Positions 1-8,161 of a stretch of DNA of 13,298 nucleotides are shown here, piece after piece; the stretch's first letter is position 1, and each line of letters starts with the position of its first letter. Both the position numbers and the translations under genes were made by a program. The stretch lies in assembly GCA_003024985.2 (NCBI GenBank), contig PXIH01S0071164.1. One strand, written 5' to 3'. Below the pieces are notes generated by a model, which had not been told where the DNA came from, ran no database searches, and saw only the letters and a program-made list of their open reading frames with translations. The DNA is from Euperipatoides rowelli (taxonomy: Eukaryota > Onychophora > Udeonychophora > Euonychophora > Peripatopsidae).

Positions 1-568
1 ACACTGACCTAATACATAACAATTAGGGGATCTACAAAATCCTACAGTCCCCTAAACTAAGGTCCATACAATATAAAAAATTCAAGGAAAAAAAACAAGA
101 CCAGATGATGATCATACCTCAGGATATCATTGTTTTGTTACAAATAGAGTCCCTCAAGAAGGTATTGAAAAAATACCTCATATTGGGATTACACCATCTA
201 CTATTAAAGACATCAGTTGGCAATAAGATAAAGTCCTTTTTTACAACTTCTTGACACGGCTGTATGAAATAATGTCAAGGCCTCATTCTAACGCCCTCAA
301 AAAATCATCAGATTCCTTATCTTCCAAAAGGAAAACTAGACAATCAATGCAATAAATATGAATTCACGATTCATAAGGAGGTCAGGAAACAAATCTATTG
401 TGGACCTGGAAAAAAAATCGTAAATCAAAAATTGTGTAATTCGATTTCTCGCCTCTTGGAAATATTGGCACTGAAAGAAAAGAATTTTCATTCCGGTTGT
501 AAATTTCTTTATTGTTTTCATCTGCAGCTGTGATAATACTGTTCATGAATTTTGATACATCACAAGCT
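1..568. other. Unassigned DNA with one hairpin and one stop-free stretch
   Basis: I recognise no gene here. Two structures can be seen. Positions 23-30 (TTAGGGGA) and 48-55 (TCCCCTAA) form perfect 8-bp inverted arms around a 17-nt loop. On the + strand, positions 273-533 have no stop for 86 codons, but there is no ATG in that frame and the peptide resembles nothing I know. The same frame continues upstream past two stops (252-254 and 270-272) to about position 133. That pattern would fit an old decayed element, but chance in AT-rich DNA is equally possible. Confidence 0.4.
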
Positions 569-741
569 TGTAGTGGCGCGTTTTTGCCTTAGCAGTTAGA
601 GTAGAGTTGGAACGGGCGGGCGGCGGGAAGGAGTTGTAACACCAGATTGGATTAACTTTTATTTTATTTTGATGTGTTTCTAAAGTTGTGAATAAATTCA
701 ATATAATGGAGATTAATTCTGGACTAGTTATTCCCCACACA
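569..741 (+). repeat. Probable 5' LTR of the Ty3/gypsy element
   Basis: The segment starts TGTAGTGGCG and ends CCCCACACA, fitting the usual TG...CA LTR ends. It lies directly upstream of a primer binding site. It holds a GC-rich block at 613-627 that stands out from the AT-rich surroundings and may be a promoter element, and an AATAAA at 691-696 that could serve as the polyadenylation signal of R. At 173 bp it is short for an LTR of this group, so the true 5' boundary may lie elsewhere or the LTR may be deleted. No 3' LTR is available in the window to confirm the ends. Confidence 0.6.
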
Positions 742-746
742 GAAAT

Positions 747-756
747 TGTTGACCCC
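747..756 (+). promoter_or_regulatory. Primer binding site, tRNA-Trp type
   Basis: TGTTGACCCC matches TGGTGACCCC, the complement of the tRNA-Trp 3' end, at 9 of 10 positions. It sits 5 bases after the proposed LTR end, where minus-strand DNA synthesis would be primed. Similarity falls off after position 756, so only the 3'-terminal part of the site is preserved. Confidence 0.6.
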
Positions 757-1010
757 CTGAACTTGGACATTTTAAAAAAGTTTTTTATTTCGTCTTATAA
801 AGACAAAAAAAAAATAACTCATTTATTAATTCGAATTAATAAATAAAGTTTCACTTATCGTTTTCTTTTTTAAATCTGTGATAACAATTCACATAGCAAA
901 TTTAATATTATTAAAAACTATCTTATTTCTTTTCCAATAAATTAAATAAATGGACAGTTTAAATAATTATATATTATATTATTTAAAATGGCAAACACTG
1001 CATCATAAAT
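757..1010 (+). other. AT-rich leader between primer site and gag, with a perfect palindrome
   Basis: This 254-bp stretch carries no reading frame of note. It includes a 24-bp perfect palindrome at 821-844 and a smaller inverted repeat (GTCTT ATA AAGAC) at 792-804. An ATG at 985-990 opens a frame that stops after six codons, just before the gag ATG at 1011. It may be the original gag start, lost by frameshift. Confidence 0.4.
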
Positions 1011-1706
1011 ATGGAAACCAACATAATAGACATTAAAGTACCTCCTTTCTTGTCTTCAAATGCAAAATTATATATCTTCCAGTTAAAAGCCAATTTCCAA
1101 ATTTCAGGGATCATAAATGAGCTCACCAAATTTAACACTTTAGTGGCTGCATTAGATGCTCATATATTAACTTTGGCATCTGATATTATCTATAACAGGC
1201 CAGATGAGAATCCTTATCAGGTGCTCAAACAAAGGTTATTAAGTTAATTTGAGTTGTCTGCAAGACCTGGTGTTGGAGACTCAAAGCCATCACATCTGTT
1301 CAGAAAAATTCAGGAATTAAGTGAAGGACAGTGCTCAGAGAACATCTTAAAAAGCATTTGGTTAAGCTGATTGCCAACCAAAGTACAAGCAATCATAACT
1401 GTCAGCATGAACCCCCTGCCACAATTGGCACAAATGGCGGATAAGATCGATGAAGTTGTGAATTCAAGCAAAATCAACATAAATACCCTTAAGAAAAAGA
1501 AAAATTTGTTGTTTCAGAATATACAAGCTCAGAGTACATAACTGAAGAAGATTGACCGTCTCAGTGCATCCCAGCCTCGTTCACGTTCTTTTCCAACAAA
1601 TATGAGACAACTTAGGAGGTTTACTAAGCCCAAGACAGACCAATCAGGTTATTGTTGGTATCATCAGCGTTTTGGCAATAAAGCCACAAAATACACACAC
1701 CCATGC
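1011..1706 (+). pseudogene. gag: gag pseudogene (capsid and nucleocapsid remnant)
   Basis: Gag would form the particle core around element RNA. The first 78 codons (1011-1247) match the capsid start of this gypsy group: a VPPF motif, a region ending in a KFN segment, a LDAHI segment, and NPYQVLKQRLL. A stop follows at 1245-1247. Continued homology is seen in KPSHLFRKIQEL and, after a further frameshift, LPTKVQAI, then ADKIDEV near 1440. A lysine-rich stretch follows near 1490-1505. At 1653-1706 lies the nucleocapsid finger CWYHQRFGNKATKYTHPC. In the CHCC finger of the CsRn1 clade the third ligand is Cys; here it is Tyr, so zinc binding is probably lost. At least two frame breaks make it non-functional. 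Confidence 0.8.
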
Positions 1707-2262
1707 ACGTTTCAGGAAAATGGATCCAGCCTTCAGTTAATGTGACTGACACAAATGGTGAAAAAACTAATAGTCACCTCTTTATTAGGGATAGAACAAC
1801 AAACAAGCAGTTCCTTGTCGATACTGGCTCAGATGTTTGCATACTGCTTGTATCCGAAGTCAACAGGAAAAAGTCGGTAACACCACTTGAATAGCTACCT
1901 GCAAATTATTCAAAAATAAAAATTTATGGTTCAGTCCTATTAAATGTTGATTTAGGCCTTAGACACAACTTTACTTGGCCCTTCACAATCGTACAGATAG
2001 ACTAATTATTGGTGCTGATTTTTTAAAAGAGTTTACATTGTTGATTTACCTAAAAAACTGTTGTCTAATTGACGCAAAAACTCAATTGATAATAAAAGCT
2101 TTTAGGGCAATTGTTACTTTAGGGAGCGTCAAGATCTTAACCGAGGATAGCAAGTATCATGATGTCTTGAAAGAATTCATCAATATCACCCTACCTAATT
2201 TTCCTAGCAAGGCTGTTAAACACAACACAGTACATCACATTGTTACCACTGGACCACTGTAG
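1703..2262 (+). pseudogene. Retroelement aspartic protease pseudogene
   Basis: This would be the protease that processes the Gag-Pol polyprotein. It has the catalytic signature FLVDTGSDVC, with the Asp codon at 1820-1822 and intact DTGS. Downstream the second conserved element appears as LIIGADFL near 1999-2022, which is the usual second block of retropepsins in this group. Stops fall at 1892-1894 and 2260-2262, and a frame change between about 1895 and 1975 separates the catalytic block from the second block. The ATG at 1703 lies inside the preceding gag finger and is not a real start: the protease is made as part of a polyprotein. The flanking gag and RT remnants on the same strand support the call. 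Confidence 0.8.
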
Positions 2263-2336
2263 AGTGAGAAGGCTGCACCTGGCTCAGTTAGAGATAGCAG
2301 AGAGGATGTTTGCTTACATGTAAGGGAAAGGTAACT

Positions 2337-3000
2337 GTAGGCCCTCCAATATTAACTGGGCAAGCCCTCTACACATGGTGCCAAAAGGGACCACAGAGTG
2401 GCATCCTAAAAGGGCCCTGAAAAAGATTATGCTCTCCAACAAATACCCCATTCTACATAATACAGTACTTTGCACATGGTCGCAATATTTTTCTCAAATA
2501 AATTTAATAAAGGCCTACCATCAAACCCCTGTACACCCACTGGATATTCCGAAAATTGAAATAATCTCTTCTTTTGACCTTTATGAATTTCCGGTTTTGA
2601 ACTTTGGATTATGTGGAGCTGCTCAAACCTTTCAGAGATTCATTCATGTAGTTTTGAGGGGTTTGTATTTTGTTTTGCCTATCTTTATGATATCCTGATG
2701 GCCATTAATGATTAAAAGGAGCATCTAGGGCATTTGAGAATTATCTTAAAGAGATTCAATGACTTTGGTATTTCCATAAACACCAATAAGTGCATCTTTG
2801 GTAAAAATCAAGTTCCCTTTCTAGGGAAATCATGACTAAGAGTGGTATGCACCTTCTCAATAGAAGGTGGCAGCCATTGTGAGCTACCTCTTAACTTAAA
2901 ATATAAAGCAGCTGAGATGGTTCCTTGGCCTGTTGAATTTTTAAAAACAATTTGTGAAAGGTGCTGCAGAAATTCAAGTACACCTGCATGAATTTTTTAA
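2337..3000 (+). pseudogene. pol: Reverse transcriptase pseudogene with lost catalytic residues
   Basis: The fingers/palm start is visible as CRPSNINWASPLHMVPK from 2337. Motif A reads FSQINLIKAYHQ, where the family has FSKIDL, so the catalytic Asp is Asn. The block FPVLNFGLCGAAQTFQRF (about 2587-2640) is clear and is the typical motif B region. The YxDD box is broken twice: a frameshift precedes it, and the shifted frame reads AYLYDILMA, with Tyr in place of the first Asp. Further homology (HLRIILKRF, TNKCIFG) follows to about 2800, and a connection segment resembling LRWFLGLLNF lies near 2910-2945. The enzyme is certainly dead. It is continuous with the protease and RNase H remnants. Confidence 0.85.
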
Positions 3001-3453
3001 AAGGAGCTAAGAAAAAATGATGTCTGTCCAATTACCTTGAATGAAGAAGCCAAAGAAGCCTTTAAAAGGATTAAAAAAGATTGGACCAAGACCACAATTC
3101 TATCCTACCCAGCAAAGTATTCTCAAATAGAAGTATTGGTAGGTGCGTCTAACTTGGCTATTGAAGTGGTACTACAGCAGGAGTTGTCACAAGGTTTTCA
3201 ACAGAAACTAGATAAGACACATCATAAAATATGTCAGTTGGTCTTTATAGGGCAATATGGACATTCGTTTTGTGAAAGGTCTAAGTAACATTCAGCTGAT
3301 GCATTATCCTGGATTGCAACAATCTCCTTTCCTGAGAATGTGGATTTTACGCAAATGACCAAGGACCAAGAGAAGGATTTGGAGCTACTGGACTTGCTAT
3401 AACAAGGAAACTCCAATTTAACATTGAAAAGATTGAAGATCCCAAACATTAAC
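3001..3453 (+). pseudogene. pol: RNase H / connection remnant with internal deletion
   Basis: The frame at 3037-3288 covers the start of the retroelement RNase H: NEEAKEAFKRIK, then VLVGASNLAIEVVLQQE. Family members have a catalytic Asp in the VDAS position; here it is Gly. Immediately after QQ-Q-KL the sequence jumps near 3210 to the C-terminal end of the domain, seen as ICQLVFIGQYG and HSADALSW (about 3292-3312, family HVxG..N..ADALSR). I infer a deletion of roughly 60 codons of the RNase H core. Beyond 3312 a frame resembling the RNase H-integrase linker continues with stops (LELLDLL, LTLKRLKIP) and fades near 3453. No integrase H2C2 or DDE block was found. Confidence 0.75.
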
Positions 3454-3540
3454 ATTGGATTTTTTTTTTGTGTGTGAATTCTAGGCTTACAATCTAGAAT
3501 TTGTAATTTAACAAGGCCTACCAACAACCACAAACAATTA

Positions 3541-3802
3541 ACAAAATTATGTGGATTTTAACAAACATTTAAAACTTATTAGAAAACACATTCATACAAT
3601 GTTTTAATATATAGATTACTCTTTAGGGACTATTTGGGAGTCTTAAAAAGGACTTGATAGTAAAATAATAATTTAAATAAACTTCAAAACATCTAATGTT
3701 AACTGACAAAGCTACCATACTTGATGGTAAATAATGAATAAAACCATTGAATTTGTACAGGGAAAATGGAGAAGTCTTGAAAAAAAAATTTCAGTAGGCT
3801 AT
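3541..3802. other. AT-rich spacer between two mobile elements
   Basis: I see no gene, no LTR and no clear integrase remnant here. A TACAGGG at about 3757-3763 resembles the start of some Tc1 ends, but has no inverted partner on the right side. Confidence 0.4.
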
Positions 3803-3926
3803 AAGGATGGTGGACAGTCAAATGATTTTCAGTAATTGATAAATTGGATTAGCATGAACTACTTTTTTTAAGTTGGTTATTACAGATCAAGCAGCTTGTT
3901 AAAGGTGAAGTCAGACATTGAAGAAA

Positions 3927-4988
3927 TTACCATCTTGAATGTCCACCTTTGTCCTTAATGACTGCTCTGCATCTATCTGGCATCAACTCCAATAGCTTTA
4001 GGGTGGTGCCTTTGTCTATGCTCTCCCATGCCTGTTGTAAACTGGCCATCAAATCTCTCTTATTTGTAGGTTTGACGGCAGTTTATTCCTTTGGCGGTTT
4101 AGAATAGACCACAAATTATCAATCGCATTGAGATCTGGGACTGACTTAGTCACTCTAGGGTTGCAAACTGCCTGATTTTCTTACCTTCAGGAAAGTGATA
4201 AAGAGGATTAGACAACCAGTTTATTACTAGCTTGGAAGTGTGTTTAGGATTGTTATCCTTCTGGAAAATGAAATCCCCCTCCCCAAACAATGTACTTGGA
4301 CATATTCCTGTGCCATCATAGTCTCAGTAACAGCATCCTGTCATAGAAGATCTGCACCACCAAAGCTAAAGCAGTCTGACACCATGACACTCCCATCACC
4401 ATGCTTTACTGTCTTGGATGTGGTATAGCAATGAAATCTTTGCCCTCTTGTTCTATAGCAGGTCTTCATACCACAGTCTGATCTGAACAAGTTAAACTTG
4501 GTCTTGTCAGACCAAAATGACCTTAGACCATTCCTCAGTGCCCCAGAGCAAAATAATGTTTGTGAGCAAAATTCAGCCTCATCTTTAAACACTTTGGGCT
4601 TAAATATGGTTTAAAAGTGATCTTATGACAATGAACATCCCTATCAACTAGTCTTCTTATAGTATGATCAGTGACATGTTGTTCAGCTCTTTTTTTCTCT
4701 AAGGGCTGTGAGCACAATTTCTCTTGCCATTGATTTAAGTTTACTATGTGCCGCTATAAGAATATCCCTACCCTCAGCATCTGTAGTTTTCCTTTTTGTC
4801 TTCTGAGGTTTGTGCTTTTTGGTGCCTTTGAGATTATAATTTATAACAACCCGCCTTACAGTTGATTCATTACATTCCAGTTTTTCTGCTATGGCTACAT
4901 TTGTAAGTCCAGATTCCCTAAAAGCAACAATCCGCCCTTTATCAAACTCACTTAATTGAGGTTTTGTATCATTGCTGGTGGAAGCCAT
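3927..4988 (-). pseudogene. Tc1-like transposase pseudogene
   Basis: A cut-and-paste transposase of about 354 codon lengths; Tc1 proteins usually have about 340. The N-terminus starts at the ATG at 4988 with a paired-like helix-turn-helix (FDKGRIVAFRESGLTNVAIA, then STVRRV), followed by a basic linker KKHKPQKTKRKTT. A frameshift near 4683-4717 leads to HVTDHTIRRL and NFAHKHYFALGH. Another frame carries the first catalytic Asp (WSDKTKFNLF, near 4490-4519) and HGDGSVMVSDCFS. The second Asp is in FQKDNNPKHTSK (about 4230-4265). After one more shift the third acidic residue is in PDLNAIDNLW, Asp where Tc1 normally has Glu. The spacing between the last two is 134 nt, not the expected ~102. The C-terminus (LMASLQQAWESI, RCRAVI) ends at the stop 3927-3929. 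Inactive. Confidence 0.9.
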
Positions 4989-5027
4989 TTTTTTTTAATA
5001 TACTGTATAAATATGTGATTAGAGCCA

Positions 5028-5051
5028 CATAGTCAAATGTTTGTGACTATG
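5028..5051. repeat. Perfect inverted repeat at the right end of the Tc1 element
   Basis: CATAGTCA and TGACTATG form 8-bp arms around an 8-nt loop. They lie in the presumed right terminal region of the transposon, so this may be an eroded transposase-binding repeat. Confidence 0.5.
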
Positions 5052-5055
5052 ATAA

Positions 5056-5584
5056 TATAAGAGCTATCAGCATGAACAGGGATTCATTTCTTTAGAGCAG
5101 GGATTATTACAGGATAAAATAATGATGCAATCATTTAATGGTAGGTTCTGCAATGAAATAATTGGCTGGAACATCTCACTTTGAGAAGCAATCTAAAAAA
5201 ATATGCACAATGTCATTACAAAAGGGTTAATTTCTGCTGTTTGAGCAATCATTATTAATATTTCTAATTGGTTTATAAACGAAATTTCAACTGATTTATA
5301 TTAAAAAAAAACATTATTCTGAAGTTCTAATTTTTAAAAGTAAACCAAAATGTTTATTTTATTTTATTATTTTTTGAAAGCATGCATCCTTATCTCGGCT
5401 GATAGTCGAGCAGTAAATTGTCCTTCTGCACAACAATAGACCGGCATACTAATGCTTTGCAAGGCTAGTTGAGGTCATGAACTTGTAATAAATATTTCCC
5501 AGGTATATCCAGAACTCAAAATATACAAAGTTTATTGTTTTATTTTTAAATATTATACAAAACAAAGTGATTTCTAATAGCATG
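5056..5584. other. Unassigned non-coding DNA
   Basis: No reading frame or element was recognised. A T-rich TTTTA-type tract lies at about 5351-5375. The stretch 5395-5500, with TCTCGGCTGATAGTCGAGCA, is less AT-rich than its flanks and could be a fragment of a dispersed repeat that I cannot name. Confidence 0.35.
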
Positions 5585-5745
5585 TATAAGCTGCCTAATT
5601 TTGACACGGTTAAGATCCCCGGAGGTGAGAATATTCATGAAAAATAGATTTTATTANNNCGATTTGTAAAAGCAGCTATAAGCTGCCAATTTTGACTCAA
5701 TCTGACCCACTGAGGGAGAATATTCGTGAAAAATAGATTTTATTA
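5585..5745. repeat. Two-copy tandem duplication with a 3-base assembly gap
   Basis: Copy 1 (5585-5656) and copy 2 (5677-5745) both run from TATAAGCTGCC through AATTTTGAC and GAATATTC to a shared GTGAAAAATAGATTTTATTA-like end (copy 1 has ATGAAAAATAG). They differ by small gaps and several substitutions in the middle. NNN at 5657-5659 lies right after copy 1, so the junction between copies is uncertain. Confidence 0.8.
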
Positions 5746-6262
5746 AGTTAAACTGTTTTAAATGATTTAAAACTTTTATTTCAGTATTCAAGCTCAGATT
5801 TCAATTAAGATTTAATTAATATGTCAAATATTTGATTTTTAATGAATTTCTTTTATTGATAACGCTTAGAAATTTTTAAGGGTGCAGTGCATGGTCCCAT
5901 AGGAAATACAAGGGGGGAACTACACTATCTTAGAAAAATTGCTTTAAAATGTAATTAAACAATTTGAAAATATAAAAACTTAAAAATAATAATAAATAAT
6001 GATTAAATTATTAGATTTTTTTTTTTTAGTTAATGGTATATTGCATTTATTACAATATACATATAGAGCCACGATGAGCCTTACTTAAGCAGTTTAGTGT
6101 AAATGTGTTATTCACATTAATATGACTATATACCGAGATTATTTTGTTTATATTAGTATAAAAATAACAATTATTACATTATAATCATGTAGTTTCATAT
6201 CTACCTTCCACACTATTACTAGAAGTATTTTTAAATATTTTGTTTATGATTTATTTTTTTAG
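5746..6262. other. AT-rich DNA upstream of the candidate exon
   Basis: No gene is visible. If the exon at 6263 is real, this is the end of its upstream intron. The terminal TTTGTTTATGATTTATTTTTTTAG is a good pyrimidine tract and acceptor. Another T-run with TTAG lies near 6016-6030 but leads to no open exon. Confidence 0.4.
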
Positions 6263-6314
6263 GAATTTGGATGTGATGGAAAACCACTAGAAGAGTCTGC
6301 ATGTATGTTTAATA
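6263..6314 (+). CDS. Candidate 52-nt internal exon of an unrecognised host gene
   Basis: A T-rich tract ends in AG at 6261-6262, and GTAAGC follows at 6315. Only one of the three frames is open across the 52 nt. It reads EFGCDGKPLEESACMFN plus one leftover base. That base (A) joins the first two bases (TA) of the terminal exon at 11917 to make an Ile codon and keeps the frame open. The peptide holds two Cys and several acidic residues, suggesting an extracellular or cysteine-rich segment. I do not recognise the family. No upstream exon was found in this window, so any gene start lies outside. Short exons can arise by chance, so the call rests on the combined splice sites, open frame and phase match. 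Confidence 0.45.
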
Positions 6315-6448
6315 GTAAGCACATTGTTTATTTGTTTATAATAAACATTATAAGTCCAGAGTGCACTGGAATTTATAAAATGTTTTTTTGTAATCATATA
6401 ATTAGATATTATATAATAAAATATCTTTCACTCTTTGCTTTCATCTCT

Positions 6449-6688
6449 CGGTTCCGTGGCCCAAGCGGATTTGTCTCTGCTTGATGAACCAAAGTCATAT
6501 GCTGAGGTGTACAGGTTCGCCCCTCGGCTTGGGCAGTTAAGGAACGTTTTTTTTCCCTAGCTGTAACAACTCGCTTTGGGTTTTTCCAAGTACACTGCCC
6601 TTGTTAACATCGTAGGAACCTGTTTCTGGTGTATTAATTGTAAATTATATGGCATATTTAAATTGATTAGCCTCAAAAAAAAAAAATA
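6449..6688 (+). mobile_element. tRNA-derived SINE-like element with A-tail
   Basis: An A-box-like TGGCCCAAGCGG (6457-6468) is followed by a B-box-like GGTTCGCCCCT (6514-6524), the arrangement of an RNA polymerase III promoter from a tRNA. GCCCAAG (6459-6465) pairs perfectly with CTTGGGC (6528-6534). A run of 12 A closes the element at 6675-6686. CATCTCT occurs at both flanks (6442-6448 and 6689-6695), a possible 7-bp target site duplication. A proper tRNA cloverleaf cannot be folded (the acceptor and T stems do not pair), so it is not a working tRNA gene. Confidence 0.55.
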
Positions 6689-6695
6689 CATCTCT

Positions 6696-7866
6696 TCTCC
6701 CATTGGAGGGGAGATTTATTTTTATTAAAAAAAAACTCTTTGTTTTCATTACTTATGAAGAAGTAATTATTAATAGCAATGTTGACAACCCAACACTGCA
6801 TGTACATATACACAATTTATTAATGGTTACTATTAGAAGAAGAAAAAACCGAGCTTTATTGAGATACTGTAGGGATACTAGGGCTTACTATATTATTATA
6901 GAAAATGGCTGACTTCCAGTTTTCTGTTTAACCAAAATGGATTTACTTGATCAATTCAATATTTTCAAGATAACTGGAAATATAATAAACTATTTAGTAC
7001 AATTTGATTAGTTATTAAGCTCATGATCTCATTGATAACCTATTTGGACCAGAACTTATGTTATTACCAATGCATTATGCTCCACTCTCTAAAAATTTAT
7101 TTGATTAAACCAAAGAGTATTAGAAGTTATACTAAACTGGATAAATTTTAATGAAATTAAACCAGATGTGCCATATTTTTGCCAATTCATCATAAAGTAC
7201 AATTCCAGAATTTTTGACAATTATTGAAAAAGTGTATCAGAAGAGGGAATTGTAGACAGCTGTATACATTCCAATATGATTCATAAAATTCCTGAGTCCA
7301 TCTTGCCAGAAATGGCTGTAGTATGGAGATTTTTGTGTGATTCCCAAAGTGTGTTTCTGGATTATGATTTAACAGTTTGTATAAAATTTTTATTGTAGAG
7401 TCCCCTACAAACACTGATTCTAACATCAGAGTTGATCAAATAATTTGAAGGAATAATGTATGTAAGTTTTGAACCTAGAATCTCAGCACTAATATGCATA
7501 TGATGTCACAGGGGATTAGTTGTTGATAATTTTACATTAGAGCAACTTTTCTTTAGTTCAATAGTACAGTATGTATGTTTCAAAGGTGAAGGGATATCAT
7601 GTTAAAGCCAAGAATAGTCCAAAATTACTTGAGAACCATTAAAGCTAGAAATTCATGTAACATAATGGTTAAAAAGATATATGCCAAGGGGATTTTTTTA
7701 ATACCATCTTAACTGGGAAATGTCATAATTTTTAAATGTTTCAGTAACGAAAAAATGATTTTTTTATTACACATCTATAGATTTTATTTGATAGAAATTA
7801 GTTCAAACAAGTCTTAATTTTGTAGCATTTATAAAATAGATTTTCTAAATAAATGTAAATGGGTGT
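6696..7866. other. Unassigned AT-rich DNA
   Basis: Two open frames occur: 69 codons at 6703-6912 (+) and 78 codons at 7190-7426 (-). Neither shows a recognised motif, splice context or compositional shift that would support coding. The minus-strand one contains an ARWTQEFYESYW segment faintly like LINE C-terminal regions, but neighbouring segments did not line up in the expected order. I treat both as probably non-coding. Confidence 0.35.
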
Positions 7867-7875
7867 ATTTTAAAA

Positions 7876-8112
7876 AATATATATAATACAGCTCTGGTAA
7901 TCAAGTGGTCTAGGCTGTTGTCTGCTGGAGCTTGTGCATATAATGGGTCAAGGGTACAATCATGGTCAGCATTGGTGCTGGAAAATGGTGAATTTTCTGT
8001 TGCCACCAGTACGCACCTCATTTTTTCCCTCTTAGAATCACTGGTATCAAATAAGAAATGGATTTTCCATGACATCAGAATGCCAGATGGAACCTGTTAT
8101 CGTTAAGCAGGC
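7876..8112 (+). mobile_element. tRNA-derived SINE-like element
   Basis: The start has a tRNA-like head: an A-box-like TGGTAATCAAGTGG (7895-7908) followed by TCTAGG, and a B-box-like GGGTACAATC (7952-7961), close to GGTTCGAATC with one base missing. The body continues with GGTGCTGGAAAATGGTGAAT and ends in a CAGGC-rich segment. ATTTTAAAA occurs at 7867-7875 and 8113-8121, a possible 9-bp target site duplication, though its low complexity weakens this. It is different in sequence from the elements at 6449 and 8311. Opposing open frames of 62 (+) and 76 (-) codons inside it are likely spurious. Confidence 0.6.
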
Positions 8113-8161
8113 ATTTTAAAATAATTTTTCTTTGGACATATGTAAATAAAGGTTTGTTCCA

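Larger units (their letters stand above)
569..3540 (+). mobile_element. Degraded Ty3/gypsy LTR retroelement, CsRn1-like, 3' truncated
   Basis: This is an old LTR retroelement. Its parts occur in canonical order: probable 5' LTR (569-741), primer binding site (747-756), gag (from about 1011), protease, reverse transcriptase, connection/RNase H, and a short piece beyond RNase H. The order PR-RT-RNase H is that of Ty3/gypsy. The CHCC-type gag finger (CWYH, FG, then a final PC) and a tRNA-Trp-like primer site are traits described for the CsRn1 clade, so I place it there. There are many stops and frameshifts, changed catalytic residues and a deletion in RNase H. The integrase core and 3' LTR were not found, so similarity fades around 3450-3540. 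It cannot be autonomous. The boundaries, especially the 3' one, are approximate. Confidence 0.85.
3803..5055 (-). mobile_element. Tc1/mariner-type DNA transposon, degraded
   Basis: The element of about 1.25 kb has the size of Tc1 elements and contains one transposase remnant on the minus strand. The ends are approximate. On the left, sequence after a TA at 3802-3803 reads GGATGGTGGACAGTCAAATG, recalling the GGTGGACAAAAG-type ends of Tc1 elements. On the right, the reverse strand from about 5053 reads CATAGTCACAAACATTTGACT. The two ends match only weakly (about 11 of 18 aligned bases), so the terminal inverted repeats are either eroded or wrongly placed. It lies about 260 bp beyond the recognisable end of the gypsy remnant. 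Confidence 0.75.

Noticed and set aside
336-521. 61-codon minus-strand open frame
   Set aside because: No recognised motif, and it is antisense to an equally long open stretch on the + strand; probably chance in AT-rich DNA.
543-770. 75-codon minus-strand open frame
   Set aside because: It covers the proposed LTR and primer site on the opposite strand, which explain this region better.
3234-3533. 99-codon minus-strand open frame
   Set aside because: It lies antisense to the RNase H and linker remnant of the gypsy element and has no motif of its own.
4240-4428. 62-codon plus-strand open frame
   Set aside because: It is antisense to the Tc1 transposase, whose motifs are clear on the minus strand.
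6451-6534. Functional tRNA gene
   Set aside because: A-box and B-box-like motifs are present, but the acceptor and T stems do not pair and an A-tail follows, so it reads as a SINE.
7080-7426. LINE remnant on the minus strand
   Set aside because: Faint LINE-like words (ARWTQEFYESYW, NTLWFNQ) occur, but I could not place them in the domain order expected for a LINE.
7918-8106. Overlapping open frames on both strands (62 and 76 codons)
   Set aside because: They fall inside a tRNA-derived SINE-like element and show no protein similarity.
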